Assembly (NCBI RefSeq): GCF_001689125.2
Contig: NZ_CP015405.2
Span: forward strand, 4,304,501-4,368,500
DNA length: 64,000 nt
Direction: 5' to 3'
DNA from: Blautia pseudococcoides
GTDB lineage: Bacteria; Bacillota; Clostridia; Lachnospirales; Lachnospiraceae
Both the position numbers and the translations under genes were made by a program. The notes beneath the pieces are model-generated. The model made no database searches. It was not told the origin of the DNA and saw only the letters and a list, made by a program, of their open reading frames with translations. Positions 52,968-61,382 of this stretch are shown piece after piece (the first letter of the stretch is position 1; each line of letters starts with the position of its first letter).

Positions 52968-53849
52968 ATGACAGCCCCATATCTGGGAAACCCAAAAGGG
53001 ACGATTGAAGTCCTGCAGAAATATGACTTTGTTTTTCAAAAGAAATACGGGCAGAACTTTTTGATCGACACCCATGTACTCGACAAAATAATAGATGCTG
53101 CACATATCACGAAGGAGGACTTCGTCCTGGAGATCGGCCCCGGTATCGGAACCATGACCCAATACCTGGCACAGGCGGCGGGAAAGGTATATGCGGTTGA
53201 AATCGACAAGACGCTGATTCCCATTCTGGAAGACACGCTTCAGGAATTTCCGAATGTGACCATATTAAATGAAGACATTCTGAAAGTCGATATCAAAAAA
53301 CTGGCAGAGGAACACAACGCAGGAAAACCCATCAAAGTTGTAGCGAATCTGCCATATTATATTACCACGCCGATCATCATGGGATTGTTTGAAGGTTATG
53401 TGCCCATTGCGTCTATTACGGTAATGGTGCAGAAAGAGGTGGCGGACCGTATGCAGGTAGGGCCGGGAACCAAGGACTACGGTGCCCTGTCCCTGGCAGT
53501 CCAGTATTATGCTGACCCCTATATTGTGGCAAATGTACCGCCCAACTGCTTTATGCCCAGACCTAAAGTGGGAAGTGCAGTTATACGCCTGACACGCCAC
53601 AAAGAACCTCCGGTGGATGTTAAGGACGAAAAGCTTATGTTCCGCCTGATTCGTGCTTCCTTTAACCAAAGGCGCAAAACGCTGGCTAACGGACTGAACA
53701 ATTCCCCTGAACTGTCATTTACCAAGGAGGAAATACAGCGTACCATAGAAGCCTGCGGCTTCCGGGAAGGGATTCGGGGGGAGGCACTGACACTGGCGGA
53801 TTTCGCACAGCTCGCCAACGCGCTTGCAGATATTGGAGACTCCGCTTAG
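52968..53849 (+). CDS. rsmA: 16S rRNA (adenine(1518)-N6/adenine(1519)-N6)-dimethyltransferase
   Basis: The 293-residue KsgA-family enzyme dimethylates two adjacent adenines in helix 45 of 16S rRNA. The SAM-binding segment reads VLEIGPGIGTMTQYLA, with KYGQNFLID before it and the catalytic VVANLPYYITTPIIM (NLPY motif) after it. The C-terminal FNQRRKTLANGL helix is typical. ATG 52968 is 8 bases from GGGAG; an in-frame ATG at 52950 precedes that ribosome site. It may share a transcript with the preceding ATPase gene. Confidence 0.95.
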   Translation: MTAPYLGNPKGTIEVLQKYDFVFQKKYGQNFLIDTHVLDKIIDAAHITKEDFVLEIGPGIGTMTQYLAQAAGKVYAVEIDKTLIPILEDTLQEFPNVTILNEDILKVDIKKLAEEHNAGKPIKVVANLPYYITTPIIMGLFEGYVPIASITVMVQKEVADRMQVGPGTKDYGALSLAVQYYADPYIVANVPPNCFMPRPKVGSAVIRLTRHKEPPVDVKDEKLMFRLIRASFNQRRKTLANGLNNSPELSFTKEEIQRTIEACGFREGIRGEALTLADFAQLANALADIGDSA

Positions 53850-53955
53850 GAGCTGACAGTAACCGTTCAAGCATCTGAAGTGTTACGAAGGCCGGCCCAT
53901 GATGTAAGGATTAGGGATGTTCCTGTAGTGGGAATGTATCCGTAATGATGAAGGA

Positions 53956-54259
53956 TCAGCAGATTTTATTGCCATTTGCCATCAGCTTAAATTTTATGCC
54001 CAGTATTTCGGAAGCCCGCTTACACATGAGCATACGCTGCATGAAAATTTCATAATAGTCCATAATGGAACAAATCTCTTCATCCAGTTCAATATTGAGC
54101 TGGATGATTTTTTTATCCATTTGAATGGAGAGGTTCGGAAATGGCCGGTCAATTTGGCCTGGTCCCCAAGCAGGATGATCTTAGTCCCCTTTCCGGCCAA
54201 GGTGTCCTGGCAGACCCTTCCAAGATGCGTCTTTCATCCAGGACGGATATTTTTCTCAT
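53956..54259 (-). pseudogene. Small decayed gene of unknown family
   Basis: On the minus strand AGGAGGGA is followed by ATG (54259-54257) and MRKISVLDERRILE. The sense then moves to a second frame (CQDTLAGKGTKIILLGDQAK) and a third (MDKKIIQLNIELDEEICSIM ending LGIKFKLMANGNKIC, stop at 53956). Joined, they would make about 100 residues. The good ribosome site with two frame breaks suggests a recent pseudogene. No family was recognised, and three unrelated short frames cannot be excluded. The rest of 53850-54500 holds the leader described below and nothing else visible. Confidence 0.4.
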
Positions 54260-54343
54260 ATAGTAAGGTCCCTCCTGTTTTTTCATTTTACATCCCAATC
54301 TTACATCTATATAGCAAAGGGTTCTATCCGTCTATTGTTAAAT

Positions 54344-54416
54344 CCGCTGAGAGTTTTCGTAAAACAGCGGCACCGGCAGCCGTTTTACAGGCATTTAACC
54401 AAGAACTTACGAAAAC
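54344..54416 (+). promoter_or_regulatory. Leader element with competing helices before the phosphonate operon
   Basis: Helix A: CCGCTG (54344-54349) with CAGCGG (54365-54370), plus inner TTTT/AAAA. Helix B: GTTTTCGTAA (54353-54362) with TTACGAAAAC (54407-54416), a perfect 10-bp pair. Helix C: GTAAAAC (54359-54365) with GTTTTAC (54382-54388). A and B use overlapping bases and cannot coexist, nor can B and C. This resembles a riboswitch or other RNA switch, but no known class is recognised and no terminator T-run follows. Confidence 0.45.
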
Positions 54417-54500
54417 GGGATGGATAAAAAGGTGAAAATGCAGTTTAATAAGCTTTGTCAGCGGCTTTGCTGTACATGAAAGGAAAGGAGAATACATTTC

Positions 54501-55271
54501 ATGTTAGAACTTCAGAATGTAACAAAATCCTATGACGGAGTCACCATTTTGCAGAATATCAATCTTTGTATCGAGGAGGGAGAAATCGTCTCTATCCTGG
54601 GACCGTCCGGATGCGGAAAAACAACACTTTTGAATCTTATACTTGGTATTACTGATTTAGATGAAGGAAAGATCGTATTCAATGACAGAGATATGACAAA
54701 TGTACCCATGGAGGAACGCGGATTTAACATTGTATTTCAGGATTATGCCCTGTTTCCCAATTTAAATGTATATGAAAATATTACCTATGGGCTCAGAAAC
54801 AAACCGAATATTTCCAGCGATAAGGAAGTACAGGAATTCATTCACCTTCTGGGACTGGAAGAACACCTGGATAAAAAAATAGAACAGCTCTCCGGGGGTC
54901 AGAAACAGCGCGTGGCTCTTGCCCGGACCATGGTAATGAAGCCCAAGATACTCCTTCTGGATGAGCCTCTGAGTGCCCTTGACGGAGTCATAAAAGAATC
55001 CATCAAAGAGAAAATAAAAGAGATCGCCAGGGAATTTCACCTGACTACCATCATCGTCACCCACGATCCGGAGGAAGCGCTGACTTTGTCCGACAAGGTG
55101 CTGATCGTAAACAAGGGAACCATTTCCCAGTACGGATGCCCGGAAGAGATCATCACTTCCCCGCAGAATCTCTTTGTAAAAGAGTTTATCCTGAACCAGC
55201 TTGAGATCAAGAAAAACAATATTTTTATGCTGTTCCGTCAGGATAAGCAGGTGAGCCTGCAGGTGGTGTAA
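54501..55271 (+). CDS. ABC transporter ATP-binding protein, probable 2-aminoethylphosphonate uptake
   Basis: The 256-residue importer ATPase has Walker A GPSGCGKTT (34-42), Q-loop FQDYALFPNLNVYENI, signature LSGGQKQRVALARTM and Walker B ILLLDEPLSALDG. The chain is of the PotA/FbpC-like type but lacks most of the regulatory C-terminal TOBE region. It is first in a five-gene run that ends in phnW and phnX, which makes 2-aminoethylphosphonate the likely cargo; by sequence alone iron or polyamine importers look alike. AAAGGAG precedes the ATG. Confidence 0.88.
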   Translation: MLELQNVTKSYDGVTILQNINLCIEEGEIVSILGPSGCGKTTLLNLILGITDLDEGKIVFNDRDMTNVPMEERGFNIVFQDYALFPNLNVYENITYGLRNKPNISSDKEVQEFIHLLGLEEHLDKKIEQLSGGQKQRVALARTMVMKPKILLLDEPLSALDGVIKESIKEKIKEIAREFHLTTIIVTHDPEEALTLSDKVLIVNKGTISQYGCPEEIITSPQNLFVKEFILNQLEIKKNNIFMLFRQDKQVSLQVV

Positions 55272-55275
55272 ACAT

Positions 55276-56955
55276 ATGATAAAAAGAAACGAAAAGGAAA
55301 TAAAAGTAATCTATGTGCTGGTGGTCCTCCTGTTTCTGGTCTTCCTTGCGGTCCCCATACTGAGACTTCTCGGAAAGTCCTTTGAAGGGGCAGCGGGGTT
55401 GTCCGTGGAGAATTACATAACCGTGCTGACAGGAAAAGGATTCGGCAGGGCGCTTCTGAACAGTCTGTGGATCTCGGTCTGCAGTGCGCTTCTGGCCACT
55501 CTGCTGGCTTTTTTCCTGGCTTATGCCATCCACTATACAAACCTGAAGAAGAGGACCAAAAAACTGATCCGTACCCTGGCTGTGCTGCCCATGCTGCTTC
55601 CCACAATTACTTACGGGTTTGCCATCATTTATTCCTTTGGCAAACAGGGACTTCTGACAAGACTTTTCGGACGCCAGATTTTTGAGATATATGGGTTTAA
55701 CGGTCTGCTTCTGGGGTATGTGATCTATACCCTTCCCGTTTCCTTCCTGCTTATTCTGAACACCATGAGCTACATAGACAAGAAATTCATGGTGGTGTCC
55801 AGAGTCATGGGAGATAAGCCCTTCGCCACATTTATGGGAACCGTGGTGCGCCCTCTTCTGGGCACCCTTGCGGCCTCCATGGTACAGTGCTTTTTCCTGT
55901 GCTTCACAGATTACGGGATCCCTGCATCAGTGGGCGGAAAATTTGAGGTTGTGGCAACAGTTCTCTATAACGAGATGCTGGGCAGTATACCCAACTTCCA
56001 GAATGGAGCCGTGGTGGCAATGATGATGCTCCTTCCCTCTGTGCTGAGTATTTCACTGCTTCACTGGCTGGAACGCTACAATGTCCGATACAACAAAATT
56101 TCCACCATAGAAATAAGAAAAAACAGAAGGAGAGATTACTTCTGCGGCGTGACCAGCAGCGTGATCCTGCTTGTGATCCTCTCCGTGTTTGCTGTGATCA
56201 TTGTGGTTCCCTTTGTGGAAGAATGGCCCTACCGAACCGATTTCACCCTGTCACATGTGACAGAAGTGTTCCGGGACAGCAGCCTGCTGGGGGTTTACAA
56301 AAATTCACTGTTTATGGCAGTGCTGACAGCCCTTGCGGGACTTATCACCACTTACGGCGCGGCACTTGCCACAGCCAGAAGCCAGCTGAACAGGAAATGG
56401 AAGGGTATCATTGAGAGCATCGCACTGGTGACTAACACCATTCCGGGTATGGTGATCGGTATTGCGTTTCTTCTTATTTTTACAGGCACACCGCTGCAGA
56501 ATACCTTTGCCCTGATCATCCTGTGCAATGTGGTGCATTTTTTCTCCACACCATATCTGATGATGAAGAATTCCCTGGAGAAGCTGAACAGTTCCTGGGA
56601 GACAACTGCCCTTCTCATGGGGGACTCCTGGGCAAAGACCATCTTCAGGATCGTGACGCCCAACATGCGCTCCACTATCCTGGAAGTGTTCAGCTATTAC
56701 TTCGTCAACGCCATGGTGACAGTCAGCGCCGTCATCTTCATTGCCGGTGCCAGGACCATGGTCATCACTACCAAGATAAAGGAACTTCAGTATTATACCA
56801 GATTCAATGAAATATTCGTCCTGTCCCTGCTGATCCTGGCAACGAATCTGCTGGTAAAGGGATTTGTGGGATATCTGTCCCAGAGGGAATTCCATCCGGG
56901 AAAAATCCCGGACTTATCCATATTAAAAAAGAAAAGAGGAGTACAGAAAGTATGA
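55276..56955 (+). CDS. ABC transporter permease, fused double unit, probable 2-aminoethylphosphonate uptake
   Basis: The 559-residue protein has about twelve transmembrane helices in two homologous halves, as in FbpB-like and phosphonate permeases. Each half carries an EAA-like loop that contacts the ATPase (VMGDKPFATFMGTVVRPLL near 180; LMGDSWAKTIFRIVTPNM near 455). It replaces the two separate permeases, PhnU and PhnV, of other AEP importers. The start is 4 bases after the ATPase stop and the last codon overlaps the next gene by ATGA. Confidence 0.88.
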   Translation: MIKRNEKEIKVIYVLVVLLFLVFLAVPILRLLGKSFEGAAGLSVENYITVLTGKGFGRALLNSLWISVCSALLATLLAFFLAYAIHYTNLKKRTKKLIRTLAVLPMLLPTITYGFAIIYSFGKQGLLTRLFGRQIFEIYGFNGLLLGYVIYTLPVSFLLILNTMSYIDKKFMVVSRVMGDKPFATFMGTVVRPLLGTLAASMVQCFFLCFTDYGIPASVGGKFEVVATVLYNEMLGSIPNFQNGAVVAMMMLLPSVLSISLLHWLERYNVRYNKISTIEIRKNRRRDYFCGVTSSVILLVILSVFAVIIVVPFVEEWPYRTDFTLSHVTEVFRDSSLLGVYKNSLFMAVLTALAGLITTYGAALATARSQLNRKWKGIIESIALVTNTIPGMVIGIAFLLIFTGTPLQNTFALIILCNVVHFFSTPYLMMKNSLEKLNSSWETTALLMGDSWAKTIFRIVTPNMRSTILEVFSYYFVNAMVTVSAVIFIAGARTMVITTKIKELQYYTRFNEIFVLSLLILATNLLVKGFVGYLSQREFHPGKIPDLSILKKKRGVQKV

Positions 56956-57929
56956 AAATGAAAAAAGTAACGGCATTCATAATGACAGCAGCCCTGGGGG
57001 TATCTATTCTTGCCGGATGCGGCTCAGGCAGTGAGAAACAGGTAGTCATCTATTCAAACGCAGATGATGAGGCTGTAGAAGCCATGAAAGAGACCCTGGA
57101 CGCAAACGGCTACGAGGGAAAATATCTGTTCCAGACCTTCGGTACCTCCGAACTTGGGGGCAAACTGCTGGCAGAGGGGAAAAATATTGAGGCGGACATG
57201 GTGACCATGAGTTCCTTTTACCTGGACAGTGCACAGGAGCAGAACAACATGTTCCGGGATCTGACCTTTGACTATAACACCCTTACAGAATTCCCTGCAT
57301 TCTATGCACCTATCACCTCCCAGGAGGGAGCCATTCTTCTGAATACAGAGATGCTCAGTGAAAATAAGCTGGACAGGCCTGAGAGCCTCAAAGACCTGAC
57401 AAAGCCGGAATACAAAGACCTGCTGTCTGTGACAGACATCAAAAGTTCATCCACGGCATGGCTTCTCATGCAGGCCCTTGTCAGCGAATACGGGGAGGAC
57501 GGCGCCAAGGACGTTTTGAAAGGCATCTATGAAAATGCCGGGGCACACATCGAAAGCTCAGGCTCCGCGCCGCTGAAAAAAATCCGTGCCGGTGAGGTTG
57601 CAGTTGGATTCGGCCTCCGCCACCAGGCAGTTGCCGACAAAAAGGACGGCCTTCCTGTAGACTATGTGGACCCAAAAGAGGGCAATTTCTCCCTCACAGA
57701 GTCCGTTGCAGTGGTCGACAAGAAAGACGCCAATCCCCTGGCTATGGAAATGGCCCAGTGCATGGTGGAAAAGGGAAGAAGCGAACTGATCAAGACATAT
57801 CCAAACCCAATCTACCAGGGCGAGGAAGCAGACCCGGATAATGTGTCCACCTATCCGAAAGTTTTCTCAGAGAAGTTAACCGTATCCCTTCTGGAACGCC
57901 ATCAGGAGCTTTCAGAGGAATGTAAATAA
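56952..57929 (+). CDS. Substrate-binding lipoprotein, probable 2-aminoethylphosphonate receptor
   Basis: The 325-residue type 2 periplasmic-binding-fold protein has lipoprotein signal MKMKKVTAFIMTAALGVSIL with lipobox LAGC (Cys23). The mature part starts VVIYSNADDEAVEAMKETLD, and contains GGKLLAEGKNIEADMVTMSS, as in the family-6 binding proteins for Fe3+, spermidine and AEP. The ligand is inferred from the neighbouring phnW and phnX genes. It is anchored on the outer face of the membrane and delivers substrate to the fused permease. Confidence 0.88.
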   Translation: MKMKKVTAFIMTAALGVSILAGCGSGSEKQVVIYSNADDEAVEAMKETLDANGYEGKYLFQTFGTSELGGKLLAEGKNIEADMVTMSSFYLDSAQEQNNMFRDLTFDYNTLTEFPAFYAPITSQEGAILLNTEMLSENKLDRPESLKDLTKPEYKDLLSVTDIKSSSTAWLLMQALVSEYGEDGAKDVLKGIYENAGAHIESSGSAPLKKIRAGEVAVGFGLRHQAVADKKDGLPVDYVDPKEGNFSLTESVAVVDKKDANPLAMEMAQCMVEKGRSELIKTYPNPIYQGEEADPDNVSTYPKVFSEKLTVSLLERHQELSEECK

Positions 57930-57971
57930 GCAGCCACTCCAAAACAAAATAAAAACACAGGAGAAATGAAA

Positions 57972-59069
57972 ATGTTAAACTATAAATTATTAACCCCAGG
58001 CCCTCTGACCACAACAGACACCGTAAAAAAAGAGATGCTTTTTGACCACTGCACATGGGATGATGACTATAAAAAAATCACCCTGAAAATCCGTAGCCAG
58101 CTTTTGAAGCTGGCCCATGTATCCGAGCCGGAATACACAGTTGTCCTCATGCAGGGCAGCGGAACCTTTGGCGTGGAGTCTGTTATCACCAGCGTGATCG
58201 GCAAAAGCGACAAACTCCTCATTGCAGCAAACGGTGCCTACGGGGAGAGAATGGCCGACATTGCCGCTCATGCAGGCATCCCCTATGTACTTTACCGTGA
58301 GGAATACGACAAAGTCCCCTCCCCCAAGATCATTAAAAAAATCATGAAAGAGGACCCGGAGATCACACATGTATCCATGGTACACAGCGAGACAACATCC
58401 GGTATCCTCAACGACATAGAGTCAGTTGCAAAAGTAGTAAAAGAAATGGGCAGGACCTTCATCGTGGATGCCATGTCCAGCTTCGGGGGCGTAGATATCC
58501 CGGCAGCCCAATGGGGTATTGACTTCCTGGTCAGCAGTGCCAACAAATGCATCCAGGGCGTTCCCGGATTCTCCTTCATCATCTGCAGAACAGACAAACT
58601 CATGGACAGCAGCGGAAAAGCCAGAAGCCTGTCCCTGGATCTGTACGACCAGTGGCTGACCATGAACAAAGACGGAAAATGGCGTTTTACATCCCCCACC
58701 CACGTAGTTCTGGCCTTTGCGAAAGCCCTGGAGGAACTGGAGGAGGAAGGCGGCATCCCGGCCCGTTCCAAACGCTACGCAGAGAACAACCGTTACCTCA
58801 TCGAAAAACTACGGGAACTGGGAATCCGCCCCTACATAGAAGGCAGATACCAAGGCCCCATCATCACCACCTTCTTCTATCCGGAGGGAAGCCGCTTCTC
58901 CTTCCAGGAGATGTACCGGTACATCAAAGAGAGAGGCTATGCCATCTACCCAGGCAAAGTCACAGATGCCGATACCTTCCGCATTGGAAACATAGGCGAG
59001 ATCTACCATGAAGACATGGAAAACCTTTACAATATCATCAAAGAATTTCTGGAGGCAGACAAAAAATGA
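57972..59069 (+). CDS. phnW: 2-aminoethylphosphonate--pyruvate transaminase
   Basis: The 365-residue PLP enzyme transfers the amino group of 2-aminoethylphosphonate to pyruvate, giving phosphonoacetaldehyde and alanine. Family marks are LLTPGPLTTTDTVKKEMLFD near the start, MQGSGTFGVESVI, VHSETTSGILNDIE and the PLP lysine in SSANKCIQGVPGFSF (near 190). ATG 57972 is 8 bases from AGGAGA; ATG 57966 is only 1-2 bases away from it. The stop overlaps phnX (ATGA). Confidence 0.95.
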   Translation: MLNYKLLTPGPLTTTDTVKKEMLFDHCTWDDDYKKITLKIRSQLLKLAHVSEPEYTVVLMQGSGTFGVESVITSVIGKSDKLLIAANGAYGERMADIAAHAGIPYVLYREEYDKVPSPKIIKKIMKEDPEITHVSMVHSETTSGILNDIESVAKVVKEMGRTFIVDAMSSFGGVDIPAAQWGIDFLVSSANKCIQGVPGFSFIICRTDKLMDSSGKARSLSLDLYDQWLTMNKDGKWRFTSPTHVVLAFAKALEELEEEGGIPARSKRYAENNRYLIEKLRELGIRPYIEGRYQGPIITTFFYPEGSRFSFQEMYRYIKERGYAIYPGKVTDADTFRIGNIGEIYHEDMENLYNIIKEFLEADKK

Positions 59070-59833
59070 ACAAATTTGACGCGATCATATTCGACTGGGC
59101 AGGAACCACAGTAGACTACGGAAGCTTTGCTCCCGTACAGGCATTCATAAAAGCCTTTGAAGAGTTTAGCATAACACCCACAATAGAGGAGGTACGCGCC
59201 CCCATGGGTATGCTGAAGATAGACCACATCCGCACCATGCTTTCCATGGACCGCATTAAAAACCTGTGGACCCAGATCCACGGCACCCCCTGGACCGAGG
59301 ACGACGTAAAAGAAGTGTACGAGCACAGCGAGACCGCCATCCTGGAGATCCTCCCGGACTTTGCGTCCCCCAAGCCCCACGTCCCTGAGACCATAGAAAA
59401 ACTGCGGAGCCTGGGCCTGCAGATAGGCTCCACCACAGGCTACACAGAGCAAATGATGAAAATTGTAGCCCCCAGAGCCGCAGAACAAGGCTATGCTCCC
59501 GACTTCTGGTTCAGCCCTGACGACGTAGGCGGCATTGGCCGTCCCTACCCCTACATGATCTTCCGCAACATGGAATCCATGCACCTCATGGATGTCCGCC
59601 GAATCATAAAAGTAGGAGACACGGTAGCTGACATCAAAGAAGGCAAAAACGCAGGCATGCTCTCCGTAGGTGTCCTGGAAGGCAGCTCCGTCCTGGGCCT
59701 CACCGAATCCGAATACAACGCCCTGTCCCCTGCCGACAGGTCCGCCCATCTCACCCAGGCCGCCCAAACCTACAAAACCGCCGGCGCCGACCACATCATC
59801 CAAGACATCCGGGGCCTCCTAGACCTCCTATAA
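59066..59833 (+). CDS. phnX: Phosphonoacetaldehyde hydrolase (phosphonatase)
   Basis: The 255-residue HAD-family enzyme cleaves the C-P bond of phosphonoacetaldehyde to acetaldehyde and phosphate. The nucleophile lies in FDWAGTTVD (Asp10 within IIFDWAG) and the Schiff-base lysine in MGMLKIDHIR (Lys51). Downstream HAD motifs include GSTTGYT and KVGDTVADIKEG. The gene completes the pathway started by phnW. Codon use here is markedly C-rich compared with other genes in the window. A terminator follows. Confidence 0.95.
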   Translation: MNKFDAIIFDWAGTTVDYGSFAPVQAFIKAFEEFSITPTIEEVRAPMGMLKIDHIRTMLSMDRIKNLWTQIHGTPWTEDDVKEVYEHSETAILEILPDFASPKPHVPETIEKLRSLGLQIGSTTGYTEQMMKIVAPRAAEQGYAPDFWFSPDDVGGIGRPYPYMIFRNMESMHLMDVRRIIKVGDTVADIKEGKNAGMLSVGVLEGSSVLGLTESEYNALSPADRSAHLTQAAQTYKTAGADHIIQDIRGLLDLL

Positions 59834-59846
59834 TTAACAATTCCCA

Positions 59847-59888
59847 AAAGAACCGCACCCCAAATCCAACACCGGTGCGGTTCTTTCT
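59847..59888. terminator. Terminator after phnX
   Basis: A perfect 13-bp stem (59847-59859 with 59874-59886) ends in TTCTTTCT. It may also serve the convergent AraC gene. Confidence 0.75.
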
Positions 59889-60003
59889 AAATATCCATAT
59901 TCTTCTTCCAATCCACATATCCGCATCCAGCCCCACACCATCTCCCAAACTAACGCCTTTATTCTTTTACCGTTCTCTCCCCTCCTCCCCGTCCCTTTCG
60001 CCA

Positions 60004-61224
60004 TCATTTCTGATGAATCATCTCCCGATACTCACTAGGCGTCCTCCCCATATTCCTTTTAAACAACCGCGTAAAATAATTCAAATCCGCCACCCCGCAC
60101 GCCGCCGCAATACTTTGTATCTGCAAATCCGTAGAATTCAGCAAAAACACCGCATTCTCAATCCTTTTCTTATTCACAAAATCCGTCAGCGTACTCCCTG
60201 TTTCCTTCTTAAACAGTGTAGACAAGTAACTGGGACTGATAGAAAACTCCTCCGCCAGCCTTTTAAGACTCAGATCATCTGTCAAATACAGACAAATATG
60301 GTTGATCACATTCTGAATAATTGGTGAATACCCCTTCAAAGAATGGGACTTCACCAGAAGACAATACTTCCGCATCATTTCCCGTTTCAGCTTCCCGTCC
60401 TCATCCTCGCTGGTGATCGTCTCAATCTCCCGTGCATACTTAGAAGAAAGTTCATCCAAATACAGCGGGTGCACCCCGCCATACTCCGCGGCCTTCCGAA
60501 GCAGGGTATTTAATATGATCAGATAATTCTTGGAGTCCCGGATGCGGTTGGAAAGCCTCTGCTCCAGAGAAACCGTCATCTCCCCGGCTGCCAGCAGCTC
60601 GATCTTTTTATAATTTCCTGAAGCCACTGCCTGCATCATCTCCTGCTCTGACTGGTACCTCTGTTCGATCAGCTCCCGGTTTTCCAGATTGACCTGTGCC
60701 TGTCCATAGTAAACCTTTGTAATTTCATCCATAAACATATCACAGTATTCAACAGAAAAATGTTCAGCCCCGCCAAATATTTCCGCTGCCAGCAGAAGCA
60801 GTATGGTGCGCACATCATCTTCGTGGTTAATGAAAGGGATCAGTTCATAATACTGTTTCAAAAATCCGGAAAACTCTGTGGGGATGGACAATTTTTGCTG
60901 CATCTTCAGGATGAATTTTTTATCGGCTCTGTGCTGCAGATAAGGACCGGCTATAAAAAAGGCAGGTGATTCCGTCTCCGGCAGCCGCATTACTGTGTGA
61001 TGGCAGTTAAAACAATCTTTGGAAAAATACATCACATGCTCTTTACTGTTTCTGATAAAATGCAGTGCGTTATCCCTGGAGTCACTGTCTGCCGCGATTT
61101 TCTTTCTCAATCCCAAATCCAGATCAATATGGTCAAGTTCATCCTCCATTAAGATGTAGGTTTGGAAATTATAATTTTTCAACACTTTCCGGGAAAAATT
61201 CAAAACAGTGTCATACGACGCCAT
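60004..61224 (-). CDS. AraC-family transcriptional regulator
   Basis: The 406-residue regulator has an N-terminal sensor region (1-300) without a recognised fold and a C-terminal two-HTH AraC domain (about 305-405). The latter carries NHICLYLTDDLSLKRLAEEFSISPSYLSTLFKKETG and GVADLNYFTRLFKRNMGRTPSEYRE. The sensor has a cysteine/histidine patch (FNCHH) that could bind metal, but this is speculation. It is divergent from the beta-glucuronidase gene with a 158-base shared control region, which makes that operon its likely target. Confidence 0.92.
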   Translation of the reverse strand: MASYDTVLNFSRKVLKNYNFQTYILMEDELDHIDLDLGLRKKIAADSDSRDNALHFIRNSKEHVMYFSKDCFNCHHTVMRLPETESPAFFIAGPYLQHRADKKFILKMQQKLSIPTEFSGFLKQYYELIPFINHEDDVRTILLLLAAEIFGGAEHFSVEYCDMFMDEITKVYYGQAQVNLENRELIEQRYQSEQEMMQAVASGNYKKIELLAAGEMTVSLEQRLSNRIRDSKNYLIILNTLLRKAAEYGGVHPLYLDELSSKYAREIETITSEDEDGKLKREMMRKYCLLVKSHSLKGYSPIIQNVINHICLYLTDDLSLKRLAEEFSISPSYLSTLFKKETGSTLTDFVNKKRIENAVFLLNSTDLQIQSIAAACGVADLNYFTRLFKRNMGRTPSEYREMIHQK

Positions 61225-61382
61225 ACATATGCCCCCTCATACTATTTTTAATTATTATCATACAATTTTTTGAAATGTTCAAGTCCTAAATAAAAAAATG
61301 CGAATAAAGCAAAAAAATGTAAGAATGCTGTTGGCTTAAAACTGCTAGAATCTAGCCATACAAGAAACGAGGAGGAGAAGAA
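61225..61382. promoter_or_regulatory. Shared control region of the AraC gene and uidA
   Basis: AT-rich region between divergent genes. A -10-like TAGAAT occurs at about 61349 without a good -35, which fits an activator-dependent promoter for uidA. The ribosome site GAGGAGGAG precedes ATG 61383. Confidence 0.4.

Noticed and set aside
59875..60327. 150-codon plus-strand open frame rich in Pro/Ile
   Set aside because: It overlaps the phnX terminator and the AraC helix-turn-helix coding sequence on the other strand.
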